The translations under genes were made by a program, and so were the position numbers. From the NCBI RefSeq assembly GCF_030272615.1, contig NC_081410.1:286255957-286319956 (forward strand): a stretch of 64,000 nucleotides of DNA, given 5' to 3'. Each line of letters begins with the position of its first letter. Positions within the stretch are counted from its first letter, which is position 1. Origin of the DNA: Cryptomeria japonica. Taxonomy: Eukaryota > Streptophyta > Pinopsida > Cupressales > Cupressaceae. This document shows positions 12,561 to 24,091 of the stretch, in pieces. A model generated the notes under the pieces. It was not told where the DNA came from, ran no database searches, and worked only from the letters and a program-made list of their open reading frames with translations.

Positions 12561-12779
12561 CTAATGGGAAGGGCACTTTGGCACGTGAGTAGGAAAAATA
12601 ACTAGAGAGGATTGGGAAGATTGTGTTGCGGGGGAAAAATAGATGAGGGGGATTTTTTAGGGGTGAATAATTGCCTGTTGAGCTGCTTCAAGGTCATGCC
12701 TATTGTCTTAATATCAGATTTTGCCACTTTGAATTTTGCATTTCATATGGATTGTTAGATTGAGTGTTTGTTTTTTATG

Positions 12780-13180
12780 AGGATCCGGATTTTATTTCGA
12801 TATAGATCTTTGATTTTTTCCTTGCAATTGAATTTGATGTCCGATATGAGTTCCAATTCATGATTTTTGATATGGTTCCTGATATGATATTTTGAGTTGC
12901 TTGCGTTATGTATCTTTGATTTGATTTCTTGATATGGTGCTTGTGTTATGGGTCTTTGATTTGATTTCTCAATATGGTGCTTGATTGATTTTGATATGGG
13001 ATTTGATTTGATATGGAACTTGATTGATTTTGATATGGAACTTGATTGATTTCGATATGTGATTTGATCTTTGATATGGAATTTGATCTTTGATATGAAA
13101 CTTGATTGATTTTGATATGGGATTTGATCTTTGATATGGAATTTGATCTTTGATATGGAACTTGATTTAATGCTTCATTG
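12780..13180 (+). repeat. TTGATATGG-type low-complexity tract
   Basis: Repeated words TTTGATATGGAACTTGATT and TTTGATCTTTGATATGG, loosely periodic, within the predicted PMD intron just upstream of the acceptor. No coding signal. Confidence 0.75.
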
Positions 13181-14448
13181 TTTCAAGTTGATTTTTTGAT
13201 TGGATATATCAGATAGATATGGGAATTGATGTTGGACATTTGTTGTTTTGCAGGCATAGCTTGGCATACTCTAGTCGCGAGAAAGATTTCTGAGACCATG
13301 GTCCTTGATTCTGCGCTTGACACAGGTGGATAGAGATGTTATTGAGAGGTGTGGTTTATCCTCTTTTTTGGACATGCCTCAGTATGTCATTAACTGGGGT
13401 TTGCTAACAACTTTGGCAGATAGGTGGCACAGTGACATGAACACCTTTCATTTGGCTATTGGCAAGGTAACAGTCACTCCAGAGGACTATTATTGGATTC
13501 TACAGATTCCAGTGATTGGGGCATTATTTCCATATGAGAAGACGAAGGAGGATGGGACAGAGGCTCTTCGCCAGATATTCCATGATGATCAGATTTGTAG
13601 ATATCAGATCCCTTGGAAGGAGTTTATAGATTTTGACTATGCTCCACTACCCTCTATACTGACAAGTTTTGTAGGTGGATTCTTGTGTCCCGACCGTAGG
13701 TCAAAGGGACTAGCAGTGGGTTGGGGATTGGTGTTGGAAAACATGGTGACACAGGGATGCAGGTTCACTTGGGGATCTTGTATGTTAGCACACCTATATA
13801 GGGAGCTACTAGGTAGTGTATTTGGGATACATGAGTTTATCATTTGGGGTTACATTATTACAGGTGCGGGCTTGGGAGCACATTCCTGCAGTGAGGCCAC
13901 TTGTAGATAGGGATAGGCCAATTGGTCAAACCTATGCATATGGGTACATAGGTATAGTTGTCTTGCGTAAGATGGGCAAGCTAGAGCTTTGGAGGAGGGT
14001 GTTGGATGATATTGATACGGTCATCTAGAGACCATATATGGACTATGAGGTATGGGCTAGGAATGGGCTAGAGATGCCCTATGTTTATATGTCAAGATAC
14101 CTGATTGGGAGGATGCCTTTTATCATTGAGAAGTTCTTGCATAGCCATGTTCAGTGGTAGTATGGTCGACAGTAGGGTATACCATAGGGAGCATGTTTAT
14201 ATGCTCGTCAGAGATAGGATGTGCTAGAGTGGGGTCTGACTGTTGATAGTGTAGTGGCTATGGAGGAGTATATGCATTTGGTCAGACAAATTTGGGATTA
14301 TGGGTTTGGAGTGGTCAATGTTGGGATGACGAAGGATTTTGGAGCATACTTCATGGCACATGCCATGGAATGGATCTCAAATCTAGTAGAGATGATTCCT
14401 ACCTTTGACAATGATGAGGATGAGCAGCCAGAGAGGCTAGTGAGATAG

Positions 14449-14690
14449 AGAGAGGAGGGAGAGGAGATAGAGGAGGGATATGGGGATGATGGAGGAGATG
14501 ATGGGGGAGATGGGAGGGGAGGTGGTAGAGGGAGATGGGGAGATAGAGGAGGGGATGGAGGAGATAGAGGGAGGATTGGAGGAGGGGATTGAGGGAGGAG
14601 AGGAGGAGGGCATGGAGGGAGGAAGGGAGTAGGGGATGGAGGGAGGAGAGGAGAGGAGATGGAGGGGATAGAGGGAGGATTGGATTAGTC
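14449..14690 (+). repeat. Purine-rich GGAGATAGAGGGAGG tract
   Basis: Almost pure G/A stretch of imperfect GGAGATAGAGGGAGGA units right after the last recognisable PMD block. In the running frame it would code a Glu/Gly/Asp/Arg-rich tail, which is also seen in some PMD proteins, but stop codons interrupt it. It could be a decayed acidic tail or a microsatellite expansion. Confidence 0.7.
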
Positions 14691-15330
14691 AGATGATCAG
14701 TTGGTGATGGAGATAGGGAAGGTTTGGTTCTTAGAGAAGGTGGGGTTGGCAGAGAAGGTAAGGTGATAGTAGTTGTGGGTGGCTTAGAGGAGTTTAGGCA
14801 GCTGACCCAGTGGAGGAGATCAGATGTGTTACCTCCATGGGGCCTAGGATAGGGATAGGTAGTGTTACCACCTAGTTACCAGTATAGATCAGGGTACCAT
14901 CACATTGACATGATTCATAGATTCGATCATTGCATGTTACAGTGTGAGAGTTGCAAGCACAGGTGCTAGTTCAGCAGCATCAGATTATGCAAATTACTCC
15001 AGAGCTGGATATGGTGATAGAGCGCCTAGGTCAAGATGAGTAGCTTGCAAAGAGACTATAAAGAGCGATAGCCAGTACCCCTATGAGAGACATGCTAAGG
15101 GAGATATGGTACATGACCATGGTGGTTGAGTACTACAAGTAGCTATATGAGGATCTAGTTCATAGAGAACGGAGGGCTCCTATTTTTACTGCTAGTCAAT
15201 CAACTCGAAGTCAGTCAAGAACAAAGAGTAGAGGTGTTACAGGGCCTTCTTGATGTGATCCACCCAGAGATCCAGGAGTTGGGACATATGTTGTGAGACC
15301 ATCAGCCTCACGAGATAGTCATACCTAAGA

Positions 15331-16739
15331 GACTTGTCTCTGTTGTATTTTGATCATTGTTGTATTTTGACATACATGACATCCTTTGTATATTTTGACA
15401 TTGATTTTCTGATCCACATGTGATGTGTATATGGATGATGATTTATGAATTGATATGATGTTCCTATGATGATGATGTGATGCTTAGATAAATGTTTTTG
15501 ATTTGATATTGATTGATATGATTTATGTAATGATATAATGATAGGTTGCTATGATGAATTTGATTTGTGAGATGTATCTTGAAAATGAGATGTATGACAA
15601 TGATATAATGTGAGATGTATCTTGAAAATGAGATGTATGATAATGATATGATGTGAGATGTATCTTGAAAATGAGATGTATGATAATGATATTATGTGAG
15701 ATGTATCTTGAAAATGAGATGTATGCTAATGCGAGATTTAAAATGATATGCAACTAATTGATCACCCTCTTTTTCTTGCTATCATTCCTGTATAGTCACA
15801 TGTTTTTGCTTTGTTTTTGTTTATCATCATTGAGCTTTTGATATGTTGAAAGGTTATACAAGCATAATGATATAATTGAACCATAATGACCTGAGTAAAA
15901 TGTACATGGATTTTGATATTGCAAGATGGCACAAGCGTCGAGGTATAATTGAACCAAGATGACCTGAGTGTTGCTTGCATATAAATAGACAAGATTAAAC
16001 TATTTGTATGCATAAAGTGGAACAATGTCTTCAGTGATATATTTTGAATCACGTCTCAAGACTAAATTTGCATAGTACAAGTGATCACCTCACAGACAAA
16101 AAACCAAAAAATTATCAAACTCTCCGACCACTTCCTCTAGCTCAATGCATTGTTGAGAAAATTTAGGAGATCCAATGATTCAAAAAGTTTAAGTGCAAAA
16201 TAGTCAAAACTTCATGCGAGATGTTAAAAAATTATATTTCAGAAAATCATCCATCATGTGTGTTGAAGTTGTTAATAGGATCAGTGTTTTGTTTTCTCAG
16301 CTGATGATTTGTTGTTGACAGGATTGTCTTGGCATGTAGTGATTCTTGTTCACTTGTTGTTGGAATGCTTGAAGTCAGAGGAATGTTGCCCCTAGCTATA
16401 TATACTGATCGATGTGGATATTTATAGTGAGGACCAAGCCATGGTGGGATATAATGAACTGATTTTCAGATAAGCAAGGATAGTGACTACGCTAAGTATG
16501 TTTGGGATAATGTTGCATATAAAGTGTTGGGTGATGGCCATTAGTTATGACTTCAGATGCAAAAGATATGAGTAATGATAGATAGAGGAGTTGTTCCCTC
16601 ACAAATAGCACATGTTGCCAGGTTTTCACCACTTATTTTTATTGCATCTTTTTTTGCTTTTCTGATTTTTTAATTTTACATTTTTCTATTTTTTTTGGTA
16701 TTTTTTAGTATTTTCACTTTTTTGGTGCATTTAGACCAC
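15331..16739. other. Non-coding stretch between PMD and Tat pol 3' ends
   Basis: AT-rich, with GATATGATG and GATGTATCTTG tracts at the left and T-rich runs at the right (16640-16730). The plus-strand T-runs read as A-runs for the minus-strand element. I see no conserved protein, RNA gene or LTR here; short open frames at 15523-15753 and 15762-16052 are low complexity or unsupported. Confidence 0.5.
15569..15740 (+). repeat. 43-bp tandem repeat, four copies
   Basis: GAGATGTATCTTGAAAATGA starts at 15569, 15612, 15655 and 15698, an exact 43-base period. The copies differ at only a few bases, so the array is young compared with its surroundings. The minus-strand open frame across it is just a translation of the repeat. 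Confidence 0.9.
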
Positions 16740-18100
16740 TCAAGTATAGAATTTATTCATATGGATGTTGTTGGCTGGTTCGTCGAGTACATCACCTTCT
16801 GAAGTTGTAAGTTGATAGGCACCTAATCCATAGGCTGATATAATGACATAGGGACCCAACCAATTAGGTTCAAACTTCCCCTTCTTTTCTCGATCCTGTT
16901 GATTTTTAGGATTTTCTTTGAGTACGAGATCATCGAGTTTGAAAATCCTAGGGATAACTTTGTGGTTGTAGCTTCTGCACATGTGCTACTGGTATGATTT
17001 GAGGTGACTATAGGCATGTTGTCATTTCTCATCCAGAAGCTCTAGTTCTTGCAATTTGTTGACTCGATACTCCTCATCTGGAATGAGGCCTTTCAAAGAT
17101 AATCTAAGTGATGGAATTTCTACCTCAAGATGCAAAATTGCTTCTGATCCATATACCAATGAATATGGCATAGCTGTTGAAGGTGTTTAGATGCTAGTCC
17201 TATATGCCTAGAGTGCCAAATTGATTTGCACATGCCAATCCTTTCCTGAATTATTTACTATCTTCTTTAGGATTTTCAATACTATTTTATTTGATGCCTC
17301 TACTTGGCCATTCCCCTGTGGGTAGTAAGGTGTAGAAAAATAATATTGGATTTTGAATCATTCACATAATTCTCATACATCCCTATTTTTTAAGGGGCCT
17401 CCATTGTTTGTGATAATAGAACTGGGGATGCCATATCTGCAAATGAGATAACTGAGAATAAAAGAGGCAATTTTATTTCCAGTTACTGTGGTCATTGGGA
17501 CTGCTTCAATACATTTTGTGAAATACTTTGTTGCAGTGATAATGAACTTGTGTCCATTTGAAGAGGAAGGATGGATTTTCCCTACTAAATCAAGTCCCCA
17601 CTAACAGAAAGGCCAAGATGTTGTAAATGGATGCAATTCTCGTGCTAGTGCGTGGATAAGATTTCCATGGATTTGGCACTTAGGACATTTCTTTGCAAAT
17701 TCATAAGAGTCTTTCTCCATTGTCAGCCAGTAATATCCCATTCTCAAAAGTTTTTTAGAGAGAGTAGGACCACTTGAATGTGTGCCACATATACCCTCGT
17801 AAAGCTTGTGTAAATCAGAGTCATATTCATTACGATCAAGGAAACGAAGAAGAGTACCATCTAGACCTTGACAGTAAAGGGTATCAGCAGTTAAGGTATA
17901 ATGGGCGGCTTTCCAGATAAAGTTGCATTTTTTATTATGAGATAGGTCAATGGGTAGGGTATTGGTTTTAAGATATTCATAGATTATCCTGTACAAAGGA
18001 GAGTCCAAACCGGTTAAGGCATAGATAACATGGGATGCAAAATTGTCATAGGGTGAGGAAAATAGTTGCTCTACCAGAAACTCATAATGACTCTGTTTCT
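16740..18100 (-). pseudogene. Integrase domain of the Tat element
   Basis: Would join the element cDNA to host DNA. Reading down the minus strand from 18100 I see an H2C2-like zinc region (GICGTHSSGPTLSKKL, then KKCPKCQIH; the first histidine of the usual HEGICG appears as Y), then the core. The first catalytic Asp is in WGLDLVG at about 17590. The second should be in a TDNGxP block but reads TNNGGPL, so Asp is replaced by Asn. The Glu is in QGNGQVEASNK. The C-terminal GKFEPNWLGPYVI block is typical of gypsy integrases, followed by a stop at 16740. Stops lie at 17601 (directly before the core) and at several points between 17400 and 16983. Non-functional. Confidence 0.88.
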
Positions 18101-19080
18101 CTGGAATTTGTAGTAGTGAAGTGATAGTAACCATTGCATCGGCTGCTCTATTGTCCAACCTTGGTATTTGCTTGAAGGTGATGTGTACAAAATACTATTT
18201 GAAGTCATCTACCATTCTTTTGTATGGTCGTAGCTTGTCATCCTTTGTTTGATATTCATTGTTGATATGATTTATAACTAGTTGGGAATCTCCATAGACC
18301 TTTAATTTCATGATTCTCCATTCTATGACCATTTTGATTCTTGTGACTAGTGCTTCATACTCAACTATGTTATTTGTGCATGGAAACATGAGTCTATATG
18401 ATCTTGGTATGGTGTGTCCTTCAGGGGTGATGAATAAGATGCCAGCATTGGAGCCATGTCGAGTGTAAGAACCATCAAAGTACAGGGTCCATTGCTTGGG
18501 TGTAATAGTAAGGACATCCCTATCTAGAAATTTGACCTTCATTGGTTGTTTATTTGGTAGTGGTGATTTAGCTAATTGATCTACAATTACTTGTCCCTTG
18601 ATAGCGCAACGCTTTGTGTATTGGATATCAAACTCACTGAGAATAATGACCCATTTAGCTAGTCGACCTGTAAGAGCTGCTTTGCTAAGTAAATACCTGA
18701 GAGGATCAATTTTTGCTACTAGCTTGATTGTGTGAGCTAGCATGTAATGTTGGAACTTTTGAGAGGTGAATACCACAGCTAAACAAGCCTTCTCAATGAA
18801 TGTGTAATTTAGCTCATATCCATTTAATGTTCTACTGATGTAATATATAGCTCGTTCCTTGCCTTCTTGATCTTCTTGTGCTGATAGTGCCCCTAATGAT
18901 ATGTCCATTGTTGATATGTAGAGAATAAGTGGCTTCCCTGCTATTGGTGGCACCAAAACTGGTGGGTTCATTAGATATTGCTTGATTTGATAGAACTATT
19001 CTGCATAATTGGCTTCCCATTTGAATGGTAGAATTTTATCTTCTAATTGGGCTATGAATCGCTTGATAGATTATAGTCAT
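18060..19080 (-). pseudogene. Tandem RNase H domains (gypsy type, then archaeal type)
   Basis: The first domain carries LYISTMDISLGALSAQED and YYISRTLNGYELNYTFIEK, the gypsy RNase H signature. The second, about 100 residues downstream, carries WTLYFDGSYTRHGSNAG, NNIVEYEAL and VYGDSQLV, the DGS / E / D pattern of the archaeal-type RNase H found in Tat elements. The final Asp block continues past a TAG at 18195 in the same frame as LDNRAADAM (18158). So this and the integrase were one frame with a single stop at this point. RNase H removes RNA from the RNA-DNA hybrid, and the extra copy is thought to help polypurine tract processing. The 18971 start given by the open frame is internal, because the frame came from RT. 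Confidence 0.9.
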
Positions 19081-20036
19081 CCTTATAGAGATCTAAGTTG
19101 GCTAATGTTCTTGGGAGGTGGCATCTCCATGATAGCCTGTACCTTTGCTGGATCAACTTCAATGCCCTTTGCTGACACAATGTAGCCTAATAATTTGCCT
19201 GATGTCACCCCGAAGACACATTTCTTAGGGTTTAGCCTAACTTGGAATTTTTCCAATCTTTGAAATATTTTATCTAATATACCTAGATGTTCTGCTTGGG
19301 TAAATGACTTAGCTAGTAAATCATCCACATAGTCCTCCATGAAGGTATGCATCATATAATGAAATATTGTCATCATTACTCTTTGATAAGTTCCCCCAGT
19401 ATTCTTCAAGCCAAAAGGCATGATATTCCAACAATACTTTCCCCAAGGATAGATGAACATTATTTTATCTTGATCCTCTGGAGCTATCTTGATTTGATTA
19501 TAGCTAGAGAAACTATTCATTAATGATAGCATTGCATGATCTACTGTGAGGTCCATAATTATGTCTATGCTAGGCAAAGGAAAGTCATCCTTTGGATAGG
19601 CTTTGTTAACATCTCTAAAATATGTGCATATCCTTATGCTTCCATCTGGTTTTGAAACTGGCACAATGTTTGAAATCCATTCAGCATAGTCTATAGGTCG
19701 AATAAATCCGACGTCTAATAACTTCTTTAGTTCAGCTTTGACCATTAATGCTACATGCATATTCATCTTTCTTAGTTTTTGCTTGACTAGCTTAGCTCCT
19801 AGAAAAATAGATAAATGATGGATGATTAAGTTTGGATCTATTCCGGGCATATCTTCATAGGACCAAGAAAAATTGATTTTCTTTTCTTTGAAGAATCTGA
19901 TAAACACTGGTTTTTCTTCTTTTGTTAGAGATTCTGCTAGGTATATGTTTTTAGCTGCTTCTTCTGTACTAATGTTGACTGATTGAGTGGGCTCAATCAA
20001 TATGGGTGATCGCTCCTAATAGTGTTCAGGAAGAGT
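19081..20036 (-). pseudogene. Reverse transcriptase of the Tat element
   Basis: RT blocks in order on the minus strand: KKLLDVGFIRPIDYAEWISN, PDGSIRICTYFRDVNKAYP, the motif A region LSLMNSFSSYNQIKI at about 19515, WNIMPFGLKNTGGTYQRVM, and YVDD at 19320-19331. It ends in KKCVFGVTSGKLLGYIVS. In the family, motif A has an Asp where this copy has Asn (MNSFSSYNQ), which should abolish catalysis. The frame is open from about 20036 to a stop at 19083, and the same frame after further stops leads into RNase H. Length fits a gypsy RT. Confidence 0.92.
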
Positions 20037-21457
20037 GTCAAGTCTCCCATCTTGAGGTGCCTTAAAAAGGTTTTCACCCTTGGATGCATCCTTTATTTTT
20101 ACTCTTTTGTGATCTGATGCTACCATTGAATAGTTTTCCGCATTAGATCTTTTATTTCTTTCATTTTTGTGATTGAGAGACTTGGCACCCTCCCGATTGT
20201 AGATATCATTATTTTGTTTGTTGGTAGAGTCTATTTCTGGGTTGACAATACATAGGTAATGGACAATGGATTCATCATCTGGGAAAATAGGTATGTCATG
20301 GTGTTCAGGTTCATCCCAGTCTATGAGATCAGGAAATAAAGTGGTAAAGAGTCATTTGGTGGGTCTAGGTTGGTTGATGTAAGTGTCATGATAGAGGTAT
20401 CATTAAGGTTGTCTGTGATATTGTGTAAGTTAATGATATTGTCAAGGTCTTTGATGGTATCATCTTTTGTGTAGACTTTCTCGTAGTGTCACTACTCATT
20501 TTTGTTAGCTTTGTAGATATGTTGTGGACCAAATTCAAGTAATCTAGACTTTGTACCTTGTCCTTCCTGAGAAAGGGGTGTATGAATAGCACCTTCAGAG
20601 ATATATTCAGTAGCATTTAAACAAGTGCCACATTCATAGTCATTAGAATCAGTTTTAGAAGTATTGTCCTAGAGTCTTTCAGTGCTACTGACTGGTATGT
20701 TATAAGGTGAAAAGAGATCCCTGATAATTGATACCAGTCTGGTAGTTTTATCTAATTTTGAATCAGCACTTGCTTGTACTCTTAGCATATGTTCATACAC
20801 GATTTCTCCCTGGGGAATAGTGATTTTGTTAGGAGGTGATTCTGCCTTGTTTTGAATAGGTTCTTGAACGTGGTGTCCTTCCTCATAAGATGCTTCTTCT
20901 CTTTGAATGGACAACTCTTCTTGTTGTTTCTCTTTTTCTTGGTGTTCTCACTCTTTCCTTATTGTTTCTACTACTTGGTGTAGTGCCTCTTGCCATGAGT
21001 CCTCATTGTATTTCTTCTTTACTTTCCACTGAGGTTTTTTATATTTATTTTGCTTCTGTCTTGGGGGTAGACTATGTCCATGTCCCAATCCTATTTTATC
21101 TCGATAAAACTATCAAGGAGGGTCCAATGGTTTTGTAATGCCTTCTTGACATTTTCCTATAGGTCCTTTGCCATTGTATCCCATCTGTTGCATGATCATG
21201 AATCCTTTTCCATATTGTTGTGTTGGTATGGCTACCTCCATAGTAGCAGCTCTGAATTCTTCCTCATCCTTGTATAGCCAACTAAGGATGTATTTCTTTT
21301 CTGATTCATGTGCTAGTGTACCCAATTGAATAAACTTGCCATCAAATTTGGTGACGGGTTGTGTTGCTTGATGTGTCGATGCAAAAGGTTGTCCATGAGA
21401 TTTTGGTGATGCTGGTAATTTGGTTAGATAGATGGGTTTGAAAGAGTATTCTCCCAT
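20037..21457 (-). pseudogene. Protease-RT linker with G-patch-like motif
   Basis: On the minus strand the part 21457-21113 reads toward GKGFMIMQQMGYNGKGPIGK, followed by a Gly-Ile-x-x-Pro-leu type end. The spacing of aromatic and Gly residues fits a G-patch, a short RNA-binding motif seen between protease and RT in several retroelement groups. The rest (20914-20669 and 20616-20386) is polar, low in conserved blocks and interrupted by stops. Function is inferred from position only. Confidence 0.55.
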
Positions 21458-21463
21458 GCCTTG

Positions 21464-22555
21464 CTATTTGATTTTCATCTTTTGTTTGAAACCCATGGAT
21501 AAAGATTTGAGCATTTCTTGATGATGATCTAATGTTGAGGAAGTTTGATCTTCCCTGTTATGTAGAACCAAGTTGTCTTGGGTTGCCCCCATAGCATTGC
21601 AATGTTGAAAGGGGTTATTATCAGCAGAGATGGAAATCTCTTGTCCATTATATGGGAATTTGACACATTGATGGTCAGTTGATGGTACTTCTTGCATTTC
21701 ATGTATCCAAGGATGACCCAATAAAATATTGTATGTTAGGTCTATGTCTAGGACTTGGCACATAGTGTTATGTTGTATCGATTCTACCTAAATAGGTAGT
21801 ATTGTTGTTCCCTTGGATGATCTCTCTTCATGATCATATGCCTTGATGGTGATCTTTTTGTGTGGATTAATAGACTGCTCAGAGAAGCCTAATGCACGGA
21901 TAAGTTTTAAGGTACAGATATTGAGACCAACTCCTCCATATATTAATACTCTTTTAACTTGATGTTTGTAGACTAAGACTTCAATATGAAGGGGAGTATT
22001 ATGTGGATGAATCAAAGATATATTATTATGTTCAGAAAAGGTGAGATTATAAGGCCCTGTCATGTGAGCCACCATGGGTTGAAATTTGTCAATATCCAGA
22101 TCTTGAGGTTCATTTGTTTTAATTAACACTTGTTCCAATATGTCCTTATGTTTTGGTGAGAGTTTGAGCAACTTGAGTATGGATATCTGAGCAAGAGTTC
22201 TTTGCAGTTGACTTACCAAATCATATTGAGTCTTTGGGATTGTGGTTGATGTTGTGGTATGTCCTTTCAAGACATATTTTTGAGCTTGAGTTGTCACATT
22301 GATTGATTTATGGTCTTGTTTGTCTTTGATCCTTATGACATTTATCTGATTATCCTCTATTGATATGTGATTGATAGTGTTGTTGTATAGATGATTTATG
22401 TGAGCTCCCTGTGTATCGTTTGATGATGAAGCTCCTTCTTTGTTGTAATTTGGAAGAGGATTTTTAAAGGCATCATGATCACCATTCATTTTGAGACCAT
22501 CAACTATTAAATCACCTCTATCGATCATATCTTGAACAATTTTTTTAAGCCTCAT
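21464..22555 (-). pseudogene. Aspartic protease region of the Tat element
   Basis: A spacer reading DLVSQLQRTLAQISILKLL (upstream of protease in Tat elements) leads to the active-site strand VLIYGGVGLNICTLK near 21938. The family has Asp where this copy has Tyr (YGGVG instead of DGG-type), so the protease is dead. After a stop at about 21787 the frame goes on as LDIDLTYNILLGHPWIHEM, the conserved C-terminal flap-side block. Neighbours: gag upstream, G-patch-like linker downstream. Both open frames (22555-21788 and 21763-21464) are parts of one polyprotein. Confidence 0.82.
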
Positions 22556-24091
22556 GCAATCATCTGTGTGATGTCCTTTGTTTCGATGAAAATCATGGAA
22601 ATGCGAGTCATTCCACCAAGGTGGTTTGATCTAGGGTTTGAAATTATTTATGATTGGTAATGTGATAATCTTGTTTTCTAGGAGTTGCCAAGAGTTCACA
22701 AAATGTTGATTCTAAGGATTGCCCCAAGGGTGTGTAAATGCGTCTATTTGGGAAATTGTTGGTGTTACCCCTGGGATTTGGATTAGTTCCTTGATTTGTG
22801 TTGTTGCCTTGGGTATTTTTGTTGGTGTTTGCATTTTAAGGTCCCTGATTGGTATTTGACGGATAAGTATTAGTGCCTTGGTTAACACTCTTTTGATTCT
22901 TGGTAGCCTGAGGATTACCTGATAAAGCCAATACTGGTTGTTTGGATTTCATATCATTAGCATCAGTTCCTCCCTCATTAACAACATTTTTGTTTCTGGT
23001 CCAAAATCTTGATTTGTCTAAAGTGTTGTTGTTGTTGTTTTGATTGTTAAAATGAGAGTTGGATGAATTAGCTCCTTCTTTGAAGAACTTTAATGTCCCT
23101 TTCTTAATGCATGCTTCCTCTACTTGGATTCCCTTTTCAATTAACTTGGCAAAAGATGGTATGCACTGGAGCTTGAGTATATAACTCATCTCACTATTTA
23201 GATTGTCGATAAATATTTCCATCTTTTCTTTTTCGGCACATCTCGAGGATATCTCAAAACCACCCATCTCCAACGTTGAGGAAATACCATGAATGTTTTA
23301 TTGTTTTTCTATTTGGTATTACATACATCCAACATGGTGATTGCATGTTGAATATTGTAGGAGTATTATGTGATAAATTTATTGACCAACTCATCAAAGG
23401 ATCTGACAGGAGGTGTAAGTTTATACAAGCACTCCATTGTTTGCCCTCCCAAACTTATTGGGAATAGCCTCATCAAATAAGTGTCATCATGAGAAAATTC
23501 AAGGCTCATGGTACAAAACTCCTGAACATGATCATGGGGATCACTCTTACCATCCTACTTATCATATTTGGGTATATCTAAATTCAGGGGAAAAGGTATC
23601 ATGTTTAATCTCCTGTCAAAGGGGTAAGGAAAAATTTCATTTAAGGAATATTATATTGTGGTCCATTGTTGCATGTCCTACATTTGTCTCTGTAACGTTT
23701 GCATTTGTTGTGTAAGAGAAACCATGGGTACATTTGTTTGCCAAGGAAAATGTTCATCTCTTTCGTTATCCCTAGTTCGGGTATGGGTGTGTTATGGTAT
23801 GTTATGTTGTTCAGGTATGTTTTCAGGGTCACGTGTTTCCTCTTCTCTCTATTGTTCTTGATAAGCATAATTTTGAGATCTTGTCCTACAGATTTCAGTG
23901 TCGAAGTCTTCAAGAAGTCTAACTCCTTTGCTTGTTAGCATGTGCATTTATTTTTCTTTGTTAGCTTCTATGAGTCTTTCTATAAGTTTTTGGAATGAGC
24001 AGTTTTCTTGACATTCTTGAATAAGCTCCTCGGTCATCTTTGTTTCCCCTAGATCGGTATAATCAAACAAGTTTGATAATCTTTGACCCAT
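22556..24091 (-). pseudogene. Gag region of the Tat element
   Basis: A start codon at 24091 opens MGQRLSNLFDYTDLGETKM. Conserved Gag-like text follows in broken frames: HDHVQEFCTMSLEFSHDDTY near 23510, MRLFPISLGGQTMECLYKL near 23440, and EKEKMEIFIDNLNSEMSYIL with PSFAKLIEKGIQVEEACIKK in 23230-23100. These are capsid-like blocks of retrotransposon Gag, which packages the RNA. No CCHC knuckle survives; downstream text (22836-22560) is Asn/Gln rich. At least five stops or frameshifts break it. Confidence 0.75.

Larger units (their letters stand above)
12162..13253 (+). other. Predicted intron of the PMD pseudogene
   Basis: 1092 bases between CCACCT|GTAAGT and TTTTGCAG|GCATAG. The exon composition changes sharply at both edges. 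The frame does not run through the splice cleanly: the exon-2 side has TAG at 13257 and 13272 in the later PMD frame. A second frame, reading HSLAYSSREKDF, is open up to 13290, so a small indel near 13290 is likely. The intron holds a TAGCACATAGGG-type motif cluster and a TTGATATGG tract. Confidence 0.55.
12093..15330 (+). pseudogene. Plant mobile domain (PMD) gene, degenerate, two exons
   Basis: A first exon at 12093-12161 reads IPYASHHFERVQRYW and then RPAAYGPP, and ends at a GTAAGT donor. The second exon starts after a TTTTGCAG acceptor at 13253. From about 13305 it is clearly a plant mobile domain protein (aminotransferase-like, PF10536 type): DVIERCGLSSFLDMPQYVI, NWGLLTTLADRWH, NTFHLAIGKVTVTPEDYYW, GGFLCPDRRSKGLAVGWG, MLAHLYREL. 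A frameshift near 13830 moves the reading into the frame of 13816-14028 (GVTLLQVRAWEHIPAVRPL), and a further frame runs from 14221 (VVAMEEYMHLVRQIWDYG). Stops follow, and after a GGAGAT-rich stretch the frame dissolves; a weak continuation to about 15330 has many stops. The gene lies tail-to-tail with the minus-strand Tat pol that ends at 16740. Extra ORFs, often antisense, are known downstream of pol in Tat elements, so it may belong to that element; a nested DNA-transposon gene is the alternative. Confidence 0.8.

Noticed and set aside
13637-13843. 68-residue minus-strand ORF
   Set aside because: Antisense of the PMD domain.
15523-16052. Minus-strand ORFs of 76 and 96 residues
   Set aside because: The first is a translation of the 43-bp tandem repeat; the second has no conserved content.
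16823-17032. 69-residue minus-strand open frame overlapping the integrase end
   Set aside because: A shifted reading of the integrase C-terminal region; the GKFEPNWLGPYVI frame is the conserved one.
20890-21277. Plus-strand hydrophobic ORFs
   Set aside because: Antisense shadows of the protease-RT linker; no conserved content.
23276-23938. Plus-strand Cys-rich ORFs
   Set aside because: Antisense to Tat gag, which has conserved text on the minus strand.
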